Source: Lytechinus variegatus (taxonomy: Eukaryota; Echinodermata; Echinoidea; Temnopleuroida; Toxopneustidae). Taken from it: a stretch of 64,000 nucleotides of DNA. The stretch spans positions 54,203,048 through 54,267,047 of the forward strand of contig NC_054741.1 of the NCBI RefSeq assembly GCF_018143015.1. Direction: 5' to 3'. The notes under the pieces are model-generated. The model did not search any database. It had not been told where the DNA came from and saw nothing but the letters and a program-made list of their open reading frames with translations. The position numbers were made by a program, and so were the translations under genes. Shown piece by piece: positions 1-12,100 of the stretch. Numbering within the stretch: position 1 is the stretch's first letter; every line of letters starts with the position of its first letter.

Positions 1-144
1 ATATTTTGTAGCTCTGACCGAGAAAGCGAGTGCATGGGCATCTATGACTTGCATGAAAAAGATCATTTTGAGTCACAAATGAACTTGGCTGTCAAAGCTT
101 GTGAATGGAAAAAATGAACCAAAAAGTTTAGCAGCATTACACTT

Positions 145-342
145 TTATTTTACCTGTACTCGAATCATTCTTAAGGCGTTCTGACTCATAGGCTGAAGTG
201 ATCTGCGAAACGCAAATGTTCCATCACCACGAGTGATGATTAACGGGGTAACCACATTTACGTGATCATGTGATTGACGTTTGACCAATCCTGTAAAATC
301 ATTTGTACTATCAGGAATGCTCACTGATGTATTATTTTGCAT
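145..342 (-). CDS. possible 5'-terminal coding exon of an unidentified gene running off the left edge
   Basis: A 65-codon minus-strand open frame starts at an ATG at 342. Near its end the frame meets a plausible splice donor (minus-strand CGAGTACAG followed by GTAAAAT), so an exon could end after R-V-Q at about 154 and continue left of the window. An in-frame stop lies a few codons upstream of the ATG, so this would be a first coding exon unless a TTAG acceptor just before the ATG is used. I do not recognise the protein, and no second exon is visible. It may equally be a chance open frame. Confidence 0.2.
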   Translation of the reverse strand: MQNNTSVSIPDSTNDFTGLVKRQSHDHVNVVTPLIITRGDGTFAFRRSLQPMSQNALRMIRVQVK

Positions 343-2030
343 ACTAAGTTACTAACAAAAGGGTTTGATGTCTAGATACTCTTTTGTATCTCTACAGCTA
401 AGAATATGGAATGATATTGAGATGCTGAAATGAGTGGCAAAAAGTGCAATAAACACTTAATTTAATAGAAGTATTAGTAGCTTATAAGTGATAAAAATTG
501 ATGTTCTGATTATAGTTTTAACACAGATTTTTTTATTTATTATTCGTTATTAGTGATGTTTCTAAATCATTAAAAGTAAGATGTCCTTGAATTATAATAG
601 TATGATTATTACCATGTATATTATAGTTCATATTGCTCTAACCATGGAGCATAGTTGCATATTCCATTTAATTTGTTATTCAATCTACCAATTAGTGCCA
701 CAAATTTCATATTCTATCAATGTAAGCTTTTAGATACGTGGTATAGATTTGTAAATGAGGTTGTGAAGATTTCTTTGAATTATTTATATAAAAATAAATG
801 TGTTGCTAATGATAGCACAAAGATGATGAGTTTATGAGAATAGGAATCTGGGTTTGCATTATTTGAAATAACACTGAAATGAATTAGTCATACTCTTAAT
901 GAATAAATTTGTTAGTATAACAGATGATTAAAAGTATTTCAGATAAGAAATGTACAGTATATTCCTGCATCTATTTGTAAATTGAGAGATAATTACCGTA
1001 AGTGTGCCCATATCTGTAGTATTTGTGAATACATGCATCTCAATAAACATGATTTAAATATAGTTTATATTTATGTGGAAAAGAGTGTGCCCTTTGGGAT
1101 AATTTGTTGCTCTCTGTATGTGAAAGAAATAATGCACGAAAGCAATGTTGATTCTCATTATGTTTATTTGAAGGATGATACTAGCTGTTTTTTTCCTGGG
1201 CATTATTTCCAAAAAAATCCATATTTTGCCTTTTCTCTCCTCTGAGTTTTTCCATTGACTTTATGTGTAAATTGTACAGTGGGCAGTATTTGTGAAAACT
1301 GGATGAAACCAGTTTTGATATGTATATTCTATAATTTTATTGTTTTCTTATTTTGTATATATATTGCACCTATACTTAAACAATTGAAATACATGTATAA
1401 AGATATATCAGAAGTTGTATTATTATTTTGTTACTGTGTTTTTATTTAAATATGAAACCTTTTTCCATTCCTAGATAATTGCCATTGGAAGTATTCGAAC
1501 AAAAGCATTATCGAACATACTAAACCCAAAATAATTAGCCCCTATTGTGTGTAATTTGGACTAATATTATTGGAATTGCATTTTCAGCTGATTTTTCTAC
1601 TTATAGATGTGAACATTTGCTAGAAAACATAAAAAATAGGAGCAAATAGAGAAAAGTGTTTTTTAAGGGCATTGTCCAAATTAAGGAAATTATGTCAATG
1701 ATGTCAGTGTCTAAGTTCACAAAATAATGTAAAGAGACTATATCAAATAAAATCAAACAAATGCCCATATTCTTTTTTTTCTAAATTCGAGGTAAAAAGG
1801 TAAACATAAAATTTGTAACATGAAATTTGATATTTCATTTAATGAATTTTCAGTTATGAGAAAGATAAAGTCAGTTCATTAATACATTGTCATATAGTCA
1901 TTGCAGAGATAGAAATTTGTCATATAATAAAGAGGGAGGGTAGCTGAGTGCTTCAGGGGTCAAAGTTGATTTACCTTTGATAGTGAATGAATAAGAGAAG
2001 CCCAAATATGTAGCCACAAAGATCATTTTA
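343..2030. other. AT-rich noncoding stretch, nothing recognised
   Basis: Both strands are broken by frequent stops. The open frames present are short, biased to Phe/Leu/Tyr/Ile, and lack start context or splice sites that would join them. No hairpin, tandem array or recognisable repeat was seen. Confidence 0.6.
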
Positions 2031-2034
2031 TATC

Positions 2035-2260
2035 CAGTGGCGTAACAGGCGAGGGAGGGGGGGGCAAGCTGCCCCTGGCGGAGTTCACCGGGAAAAACAA
2101 AAACAAAAAGGGGGAGAAAGAAAGGGAATGGGAAAGGAAAGAAAAAAGAGGAAGGGAAAGGGAAAAGAAAACTAAGAAAGACCATAACAAGGGAAAACGG
2201 AAAGAGAAAAGGAAAGGGAAGGGAAGAAGAAACATGTAGGAAAGCAATTCTCTCCGATAT
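2035..2260. repeat. dispersed low-complexity repeat fragment, G-run then purine-rich
   Basis: A segment beginning near AGTGGCGTAACAGGCGAGG runs into a G tract and then about 150 bp of GA-rich sequence. Similar 'gcggatccaggatttt' plus G-tract pieces occur at about 9238-9310, 9390-9425, 19595-19640 and 24560-24610, so this is one of a dispersed class. The overlapping minus-strand open frames (Phe/Leu/Pro/Ser-rich) are translations of the purine tract and are not genes. Confidence 0.55.
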
Positions 2261-2904
2261 ACTAGTACATTAGCATGATTATAGGGAATAAAGATGACAA
2301 AAATGCAAACAAAAGCGGGAAATGAAGGTAGAACGTAATGAGCCATTCTAAATTGGAAAATAAAGAAAAGGGACAAGATAACACTACCGGGCTGCCGAGG
2401 ATTGAATCTAACGATCAGGAAGAAAGATGGTTGGTATATAACATAATGTCGTAAGAAAGTCTATCATAAACTTGCTAAATCTCCAAAGCTACCGGGGGCT
2501 CTGTCCAAGAGTCAAGACCCGTGCAGTTGGGGCTCTTCATCTGTTACATTTAAAGGGCTCTATAACGGCCCCTATATGGACCCTTCCGGCATTAAGCTTT
2601 GCGTTGAAGCACTAGCGTACGGGGGGGGGGCTGGTTCCACAGCCAAGGGGAAATAAAAGAAAATAAAGGAGGCAGCGAAATGAGATGAAGGGAAGAAAAT
2701 TATGACATGATATTTGCTGTGATAAAAATCACATAATTAGAATTTAATTTCAAAATTTTCCCACATTTGCTATGGTGTGCCCCCTAAAATATTTGGATGA
2801 TAACGGTCCACAACTGCATTGAATTTATGTGTTGTGTGAAATCTATATAATATATACGCAATTTGATTAAAATTAGTGGCCATCTGTAAGGTTTAAAATG
2901 TACT

Positions 2905-3473
2905 ATCTCGATTAGATGTTGGAAATGCTCTTCTTTTTAATATAACCTCACGCAATGTTAATAAACTTCAGTATGCTCAGAATACAGCTGCCAGGGTTTT
3001 AACTGGTACATCAAAATATCAACACATCTCACCAATTCTCCAAAAGTTACATTGGTTGCCAATCCGGAAGCGTATAGAATTTAAAATACTTCTTCTCACT
3101 TGGAAAGTGTGTAATGGTTTGGCACCAAAATATCTACAAGAGCTTGTCACGCCTTATGCACCAGCTAGAAGCCTGAGATCATCACACCAGCAACTTCTTA
3201 AGACTCCCAAGACACGTGTTGCATATGGTGCACGAGCTTTCTCTGCCTCAGCACCTTCTCTCTGGAATAATTTGCCATTAAATTTAAGAATTATACAATC
3301 ACTGGAGACCTTTAAATCAAAACTGAAATCTTATCTTTTCTAACAGTATTAGTTATTGGCACTTTGACACTCATCCAAACTTTCTCTTTCTTTTCTTGTG
3401 CGTGCGCCTCGGAATAGAATATTTCTAGATAGATGGCGCTATATAAATGCCTATTATTATTATTATTATTATT
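2905..3473 (+). mobile_element. 5'-truncated non-LTR retrotransposon (CR1/L2-like), reverse-transcriptase ORF C-terminus and 3' tail
   Basis: One open frame runs from about 2905 to the stop at 3341-3343. It reads through landmarks typical of the end of CR1/L2-type ORF2 proteins: KLQYAQNTAARVLTG, then LHWLPIRKRIEFKILLLTWK, then ARAFSASAPSLWNNLPLNLR, ending in KSKLKSYLF. It is followed by a short 3' UTR containing GCGCCTCGGAATAGAA and ATGGCGCTATATAAATG and a (TAT)n tail at about 3452-3473. Only the last ~145 residues of the polymerase protein remain, so this is a dead 5'-truncated copy. Its 3' end is shared with the SINE at 12806-13087. Confidence 0.85.
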
Positions 3474-3479
3474 AAAATG

Positions 3480-6195
3480 GCTTTAATATCAAGAGGTTCG
3501 GGAGCTCCTCCCGGACCCCACCCATAATCAGTTGAATGGATGAGTTTGGACTATGGCCCCCAAAAGTTCTAGAACCAAACACAAAAAGGAGGAAAGAAAG
3601 AAAAGCAAAGCAAAATGTAGCATATTTTTCTGATCACGTCAAAATCTATCTTCATGTTAGATTTTATGAAAAGGTGATTTAAAAAAAAAAAAAAAAAAAA
3701 ACACCCTGATTTTTGCAATGTAAATGCCAATTTTTTTTGCTCGCTCGCTCGCATTTGTATATTCATTTTAATTGCCCGATGCACCATATCGCCCCGTCAA
3801 TATTTTTGCCCTGTGACGCCATTATCTGTTCCATGATATGACCGGGAAATTTTTGGCTCTTGCCCCCCCCCCCCCGACCCCTGTTTATATCAATAAAACA
3901 AAAGAAATTGTAATCAAAGTTAGACATTAAATGAGGCTCTCATTTGCATACAGACGAGGATTTACAGTGAGGTAAAATGAGAAATGCCCAAACTTTCTTG
4001 TTTTACCTCCTATTTTGATGGAAATTTCAGAGCTATCCTTTTTTTTTTGCTGATTTTTCTATATAGATTATCAACTTGTTGCTGGGGTTGACTAGGCTGT
4101 TTAAATTTTTTTGAAAGGAAGGGAAGAAAGATGTCGGTCTAAAAGAGTTATATCAATTTAAAATATGACCCCCACCTCCTCCCTTCTTGCTGTCACCTTT
4201 TGCTCTCACTCTCTATCTCTTGCTGTTTACCCTTTCTCTTCCTCCTTTATCTCTTTCTCTAACCTTTGTGCATCTTGGAAGCATCTGATTGAAATAAAAC
4301 AATAGAAAATAAAGAAAATAGAACAATAGAAAATAAAGAAAGCATGCCAAAGAGTGGATATGAATTCTTAGCATTCATGGCGTGTGATGCCAGACTAAAA
4401 AAAAATAGCACGATGTCTGTTTAATCTTAAACCAAATAACGAGATGCGCGAAAAAGCAGCGTCTAATGTGTGAAATATAAACATCTGTATTCTCCAGTGA
4501 CGTCTTTTAAGGATAGACAGAATCTGTCAGTCGCTCTTAATAAATACACCGTTATTTGATCTTTTTGGAGAAGAATGACTCGAATCAACCTTGAAGTTGT
4601 TTTCATACAAGCGAATGTTTGTCAATCAATCTACTCTGTTTGTATACTGGTATTGGAAGGTTTTATTTGTCAAGAAAGTACAAGCTAGATAAGCATTACA
4701 CAAAAGCAGGATTTTAATCGCCAATATCCATAATCAATCTATTGACACATTAGTCATCAGGCCAAAGATTCGTGATTGTCCAGTCGTATTTGAAACCCCG
4801 TCTCTCGGCCCTTCCCGCCTCTCGTTCACCAACTGCCCCGATCAAAATATCAAGCTAATGTTTCCCGTCCAATCCGATTTGAAGACTATCAAGCGAATAG
4901 TTCTCTTTCTCTTTTAATTTTGAAATACATACATTATTAATTATTTAATCACGTAATGAAGTCTGTCATTTTACATTTATATAACATCAAACAGAAAAAA
5001 ATACATATTTTTGGCGCTATAAGTATACATCATGATAATTTGAATGGTCAATTTGATAAGCAGAAAATTCCTTCTATTAGTTTTTAATCGAATTAGATTT
5101 TAGGATTTAGTTTCTCACACTAAGCGGTAAAATGCTTGCGAACGTAGCGATCGAATTTGGTATTTCGCCAGGGTTCGTAACATGTTGGCATTACAACAAT
5201 GAACAATGAAACCGGTTCGAATAAAAAAAAAATCCTGGGACCTTCTCTCCCAACCCCTGCGACTGAGTCCCCTGAAATGAAATAGCCAAACTTTACTAAA
5301 CTTAGTGTTCAAATGAGATTTCAGAACTTTGTTGGGTAAATTGTTCCATGTCTTAATCTCAATATTAATTATTATTATTATAAGGTTTTAGTTTTAAACA
5401 TTTAAAAATTCACGGCCATATGCAACTCAGGACATAAAGTGCTGTTTTTTTTTGTTATTTTAAATCTAGAAAACATACTCTCGAATGCCAGCAACTATAG
5501 AGCAAAAATAAAGAGGCTGCCTTATTGTAAGATATTGTAAAGTATAAAACATATAAATATGCCCTTTGCGCATCTACAAGCATCTTCATTAAATCTTTAC
5601 ACAGTTCTTGTTAATTTTAATTACACACATCATTTTTATCATCTTAATTGCATGAACATGGTAATATCAGCGGTGTGAAAAGATTTGACTGTACACTGAT
5701 CCAATGGAACAAAATAGTTTGATGCAAAGTTCGAATAAATCGTTTATTTAAAGAAGGGAATATTAGAGAATCGGTATGGGTCCTTTATAATATTCCGTTT
5801 TCCATAGAGCGCGTATCACGTAGGAAAGAAGTTATCCAAACGTTTTACAGAATTTCCTGATCACTATAGATTCTGGCGATCCCGCATACACCGTATGCGT
5901 AATCTCCACTCCCTTGGGAAGTATTCCAGAAACGAGTTGCGCACTTACAACGCGAACGACATTAAAGGTATTTAAAAAAAAAAACATTTTCAGCCTATAG
6001 TTAAAAACATGAATAAAGTCAAATTCTATCAGAACAATAAGTATTTGATACTCCACGAAAATTTGAATAAATCAAGTAAAGAGGAATAAAAGAATAGATT
6101 TTTGATATTCCACGAAACTTTGAAGAAATCAAGTAAATGGAAATTATTGATCAAATTCATGATTTTCCTCAGAAATTGTCAGGAATGTAATCTCG
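3480..6195. other. intergenic region 3' of the decarboxylase gene, repeat debris
   Basis: It holds an A19 tract (3680-3699), a GCTCGCTCGC patch (about 3740), a C14 run (about 3867) and a CT-rich tract (4140-4260). No coding exon with splice sites was recognised. A TTTATT at 5743-5748 (AATAAA on the minus strand) is the nearest clear poly(A) signal downstream of the decarboxylase stop at 6196, about 450 bp away. Its use is inference. Confidence 0.5.
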
Positions 6196-9100
6196 TTAAC
6201 GTATTTGCAGAAAATGTCCATTGATGCATCCGTTTTTCTTGTATTCCCGTAACTCATCTTTGGATATAATCAGTTCACTAGCTTGTTCATTGATCAACAG
6301 CAATCCCTCTTGATCGTGCTCACTCTGTACCTCGTTGGCGGCGTCGGCGATGATACTCCAAGCAAAAGTCATGTGCCTTGATTCGGCCGCTGCGCTGCAG
6401 ATCGGAAACCGTATGACGTATCGGCCCTTGTATTCGGTGAAATTGATGAAGATCTTTCCCTGATCGTTGACCATCTCTAAAAGGCGTTTGCTTAGTTCGT
6501 CTGGTCCCTAATTACAAAATAAATGAAGACGCGTTTTCAATGACTCTGAATTAGATTGGTGATGACGTTGTTGATAGTGATAATGGTGGGGTGATGGAAA
6601 TGACGGCAATATTATTTACCTTAAGTTTGTGATAATTAGGGATAAATATGCTGAAATTACGATTATGTTATTTTTATAGTAAAAATGGTATAGGGCGATT
6701 GAGATGATGATGAATATGTGTTATGGGTATTGATGTTAATGATGATGATGATTGTATTAGCGGTTTTAATTCTAGTAATGGTGGTAAACAGTTATTAAAC
6801 GACTATACGATGATGAGGATGATGATGAATATGATGACTATGATGTTTCTGATGACAATAATTCTAATGATGATAAAAAATTAGATAATAATGATAATGA
6901 TGATGATGGGTACGCTACTGTGATAGTGAAGGGTTCTCACCAATGCCACTATCCAATAGCAATAAAGTTATCTCGACTTTCATTGGTTACTATGCTATCA
7001 ATGAATTAGACGACCTTTTCTGTATTAGTTGTTACAATCAATCAAACAATCAATCAAATTACTACTTATTTAATATGTTTAATCATCTTAATTTCCTTAT
7101 TAGTATTGACAATAAGTAATTTACCTTCAGCCGGAAACACACCAATCCGAGGATGACATCGGCTACGATTTCGAAACGATCATCGCTTCTGACAAGAGCC
7201 TCAAACTCGTGCGCAAGACGGACTTGCTGAAAAACATAAGCAGTCAGTCAATAAAAGCGGGGTTACAAATGAAATGAAGTAAAAGTGGTGAAAATAAAAA
7301 TAGGCCTATATTGAAATTTACGTGGCATCGGGTGCAAAAACAAGGTGTTCGCAAAAAATAGAGAATTTAAGTTTAGCCCATGCGCGTATCCAGGGGGTGG
7401 CGGAAGTGCGGGCGCACCCCAAACTTTCCCATGTTGCATCATCATGGAATGCATTTTTTTGGGGGGCTTGTCGAATTTCTCCTGAGACAAAATTAGGACC
7501 CCGTAAGGTCTGACTCTTTATCCGCTGTATTTGCCATACATACCTTTCTCAAGTGCTTCTGAAGTTCCTCAATCCCCAGTAGTCTCAAGACAAACCACAT
7601 CTTAAGAGGTCTGCATGGACGGGTAAGGTAGAGGGACCAGTTCTACAAATAAAAAAGAATGAATGTAAGTATATACAATAGCGAGTTTTCGCAATTGCGC
7701 GGGGACGGATTCTATACAGCATAGTAAATCTATTGACAGTACCCGTCAAATCACAATGAACTCCTCAGAGGTCTTTGTCGACAATTGGCCAACCGAGACA
7801 GGAGATCGTCCTATGTTTCGAAGCTAATGAAAAATTGCAAATAATGTCGTTTGTCCAGTCACCGATGCCACTGCTGCTTCGATTTAGAGAGTTTCGAAAA
7901 AAGACTGACTGCTTTGTCATGAAGGGCGTTTGATAAAAGATTCTCTGCGTTCCAGAAAGCATCTGTGTAGTATAGTTGCGAAAATTCTATATCGCGCCAA
8001 ACAACTAGTCTGCTGGGCAAACCCTTCGCTCGAGTTAAGGGTCTGAATGTAAAGCCTACTCATGCCTTGTGTACTGAAGGCTCTTGGAACAGCAAGTTTT
8101 GTATGTGCTAGTCTTTGCGTGGAGGCACACTTGTTGATCAAAGTTCCAATGAGGGTCTGTGCCTGCAGACTACCAAACAACCCTGATGTCATTTCCGAAA
8201 GATCAAGACCACAAAGAGAGAAAAATTTCTTAATTGCAACTAAGTAGCGCAATGCCATTTTCGCCATCCCTCATGCACAATGCCATTTGGCGACACCAAA
8301 GAAGGAGGGGGAGGGGGTGTCACCTCTAAGAAACTTTTGAATTATCCAAAAAAAATAATGTAGAGTAATATGTAAATAGTTGGTGTGTGCTGTCAGAGAC
8401 ATCAAACATTACAGTCAAGCGTGCTCTGACTTATCCTCTTTCACTCTTCAAAACTAAAAAGAAATATCGAAATGCATTTTTTTTCCTTGTCCGATCATAA
8501 TTGCCCCAACATTTTATTTTGTCCACCCCCTTGTTTAAAAATTATGGTGCCGCCGGCTATACTGGACACACCCCCTTACATACACCATGAAGATGTAGGA
8601 AGGAATCGTGTACCTTATAATCGACGGCCTTGTTCTGGTAGTTGTGTTTGAGGTAAATAGGATCATCATCAAACGTACGTTCCATCGCATAGCGGTCTCG
8701 AACCCACAGCCCACAGTAGGGTAGATGGACCCTCATGGCCTTCTGCGGTCCGATGCATATAGAATCGACGTACTGGATCAGAAAGGATAAGAGAGAAGAA
8801 GAAGAAGAGAAAGAGAGAAAGAGAGGGGGGGTAAGAGAAAGTGATAGAAGGGGCGGAGAGAGAGAGAAAGAGATTGTGATAAAGACACAGACATGAGGAT
8901 AAAGGGAAGGATTTGAATTCGACTGAATGTAGAACTTTGAATGTGACTTAAATCGTCTTATCCAAATTTATTTGATATTTTGAAGATATATGTCTTTGGG
9001 GATAATTAATATTTGTTATGCATGTGTGGGTTACTGCCAAAGTTAAAATATTCTCTTTTTTCACTCTGATTAGAATGAATGAACGTCTTTTGTCAGAACC

Positions 9101-12100
9101 GTCGATTGGGTATAGTGTTTTATTTTAAACAATTAGTTATGTATGTTCTTGCAATGTTTCGTTGGTCTATAAATGTTTTCGTTCACCAGATGTCTTTTAT
9201 GTTCTAAAACGATCATTAAATATGGGTACGTCGATCAAGGGCGGATCCAAGATTTTCCAAGGGGGGGGGGCACATTTTCCCAGGAATATTTGAAAAGCAA
9301 GGGAAAAAGAAAGGTTTTCACTAAAGAATGAAGGTCATTTTGACGTAAAATTTGACTAGCAATAAAAAAAGGAGGCGGCGGCACGGGCCCTGATGTGCCC
9401 CTCCCCCGCCCCTGGATCCGCTAATGACTTCGACGCACGAGGTAAAGCATAGACTGTACAGATAGTACCCCCTTGCACACCCTTCCTTCTGTACTAAATT
9501 AGAAATTAAATCTGATACAAGAACAGTGTAGTGATATGACTCACGAGACAATAAAATGCAATATTGAGTTTTTAATAGGCCTAGGTTGCAATATTTTGAG
9601 GGAAATACAATCTTTCAATGAATTATTGATTTTTATTTGGGAAAATGACATGTAAAAATAAAAGTAGTCAGTTATATTGAAGAACAGTCGATGTAAACTA
9701 TAATGTTAAGAAAGTGCAATATAATTTTTACCCCCCCCCTCACACACTTTTTAATGTTGTCGGCCCCACCAGCACGTCATTTTTTATGACAGTTTATAAG
9801 TCTCTCAACCTACCTGTACGCCATTGATAAGAGGCCTAAATTCTGGGCAAACGCAAAAGCTACCTGCATATGCTGCGTCAACATGAAGCCAAACTTCTTT
9901 GCTTTGACCTGAAAAATGTAACACAAATCCGAAAAACAATAAGATAATTATTATTAACATTTATATAGCGCTTAATACAACAGTTTCTAAGCGCATTGGA
10001 AAGAAAAAAAAAGAAGTAGCAAAATACAGTGAGAGAGAACAGGATATGGAATTAAGAGGACTGATTAATGAGGTAAGATTTGAAGAGTGTTTTGAAAGAT
10101 TCGACAGTGGATGATGCATTACGGATGGAGATGGGGAGATTGTTCCAGAGTTTAGGGGCAAGAGCAGAAAAAGCACGATCGCCATAACGGGTAAAAGTGC
10201 AGGGTCCTAGAGATATTCGAAGTTGAGCAGTAGAAGATCGGAGACGTGGAGTTGAAATATGAAATAAATTGTGCCTGAAAAGTATTGTCGACTAATATCG
10301 ATATTTTTTACTCAAATGTGACTTATTTAACTTGGTGCAAGACCCCGGTGCAAGGCGTTAATTTCCTTATATGGTTAGAGCTGCATGTATTATTCAATCG
10401 CATTTAGAAATGAATTGAAAATATAATTGCTGGAGAGTGTTCATCAAAACATACAATAAAATATTGAGAAGCTAACACTAATGTAAAAAAATATAAACCT
10501 TACATATTTCTCCGATTTCTTGCAAGTTATCGAAAGCACACGTCGAAGTAGTACCGCTTGTTGCACAGACCTGTCTCAGCATGAGAAAAAATAGTTATTG
10601 TAATTAGAGAAAGATACAAAGATATAACAGATGTTTGGTTATCAAAAAAAGAACAGCATTGAACTTGCAATTAAAAACTAAACTTGTGAATCCATATGGG
10701 GAGTGACTTTGAGAGAACATCTGCAGTTTTAAAAGAAAATTTGTGACTCCCGGAAAGGGTAACTGGAAAATGTCACTTTTTTTTGTAAGGGGACACTGCA
10801 CTGTCTACATGATGTGAACGTTACACTGAGTGATCAGACCAGTCTTCGCTCTTTTCTTAATGACAAAGTTCACCCTGAAGAAAAGTGTGTTGTAAAAAAA
10901 ACAGAAAAAAAATATTGATGAAGGCTTGAGAAAAATCCATAATATATAATTTATAAAGATAGTTGTTGAAATTCAAAAGTTTTGTTTTGTGACGTCCGAT
11001 ATACGAGCAGCTGCGCCAATTATGTTATGTAATGTAACATGCATACACTGTAAAAACTGTGGTGTTAAAACTGACACCAATTGGTGTTAATAGAGGACCA
11101 CACCCTGAGGTGTTGAAATAACACCCTAGAGATTGAACATAACACCAAAGAGTGTAAATGTAACAACCATAGGTATTGTAATAACACCTATAGGTGTAAA
11201 ACTAACACCACCAATTCAACACCGACGGTGTAAAATAACTGGTGTGGTCCTCTACGTACACCGGTTAACACCACAGTTTTTGCTGTGTAAATTTCAAATT
11301 ATGGTTCATGATGACTAAGACATATTTTTCTTTCAGGATCGGGTGTGATATGATTTGTCTGTTGATATATTCAGAGGTACAATGAAAACCATTTCTATTC
11401 CAACATTTTGAGAAAAAGACATTTCGTTGATTTGTTTCCAATTCGAAATACTGCTCGTATGTTACGTCACAAATCAAAACTTCTCATCAACTTTTTAAAT
11501 CTTTGATTGATTTTCCTTCACCAATTGGTGAAGCTTGCATTCACCATGTATGTATTTTTTTCAGAAAAATGGTACTGGTGGTAAAATCTATCGGCGCGAA
11601 ACCCCAATAATGTAGGAGGTGCTTATACGTGCAACTGTCCCGGGGGGCACTCAAATTATTTTTTGATGGGGACGTGCCTCACGAAACTCTGAAATGGGGG
11701 TCTAAGGAACTGACGAAAAGGCGAAAAGGGTAAAATACGGGGTCTTGGGAACTAAATATATACCGAGCGGTGTGAAAACCAGGGTCTATACGGGACGGCT
11801 AGTTATTATGTAGGAAGTTGCGAAGACATATGTGCATCTCTCGCATGCGGTGCTCGCGCTGGACAATTTTTGTAGAGCTGGAGAACTGAGATGTCTCGTA
11901 ACGGGGGTTTTGCGAGCGGGGCTGGGCGGCTTCTGAACTGAACTTTTGTCACTCGGAGTATCTAGAGAACTGAAAATTGGGTCTGAAAAAGGGGGTCATC
12001 AAAGCGGCACGTCCCCGTACCACCAATAATATGTGAGTGCCCCCTCTGGGGCAACTGTGCGGGTGCGACGCTAAACCTTCACCAATATCTTTAAATATAT

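Noticed and set aside
1898..2376. Overlapping Phe/Pro/Ser-rich minus-strand frames
   Set aside because: They come from a purine-rich plus-strand tract; low complexity, no family resemblance.
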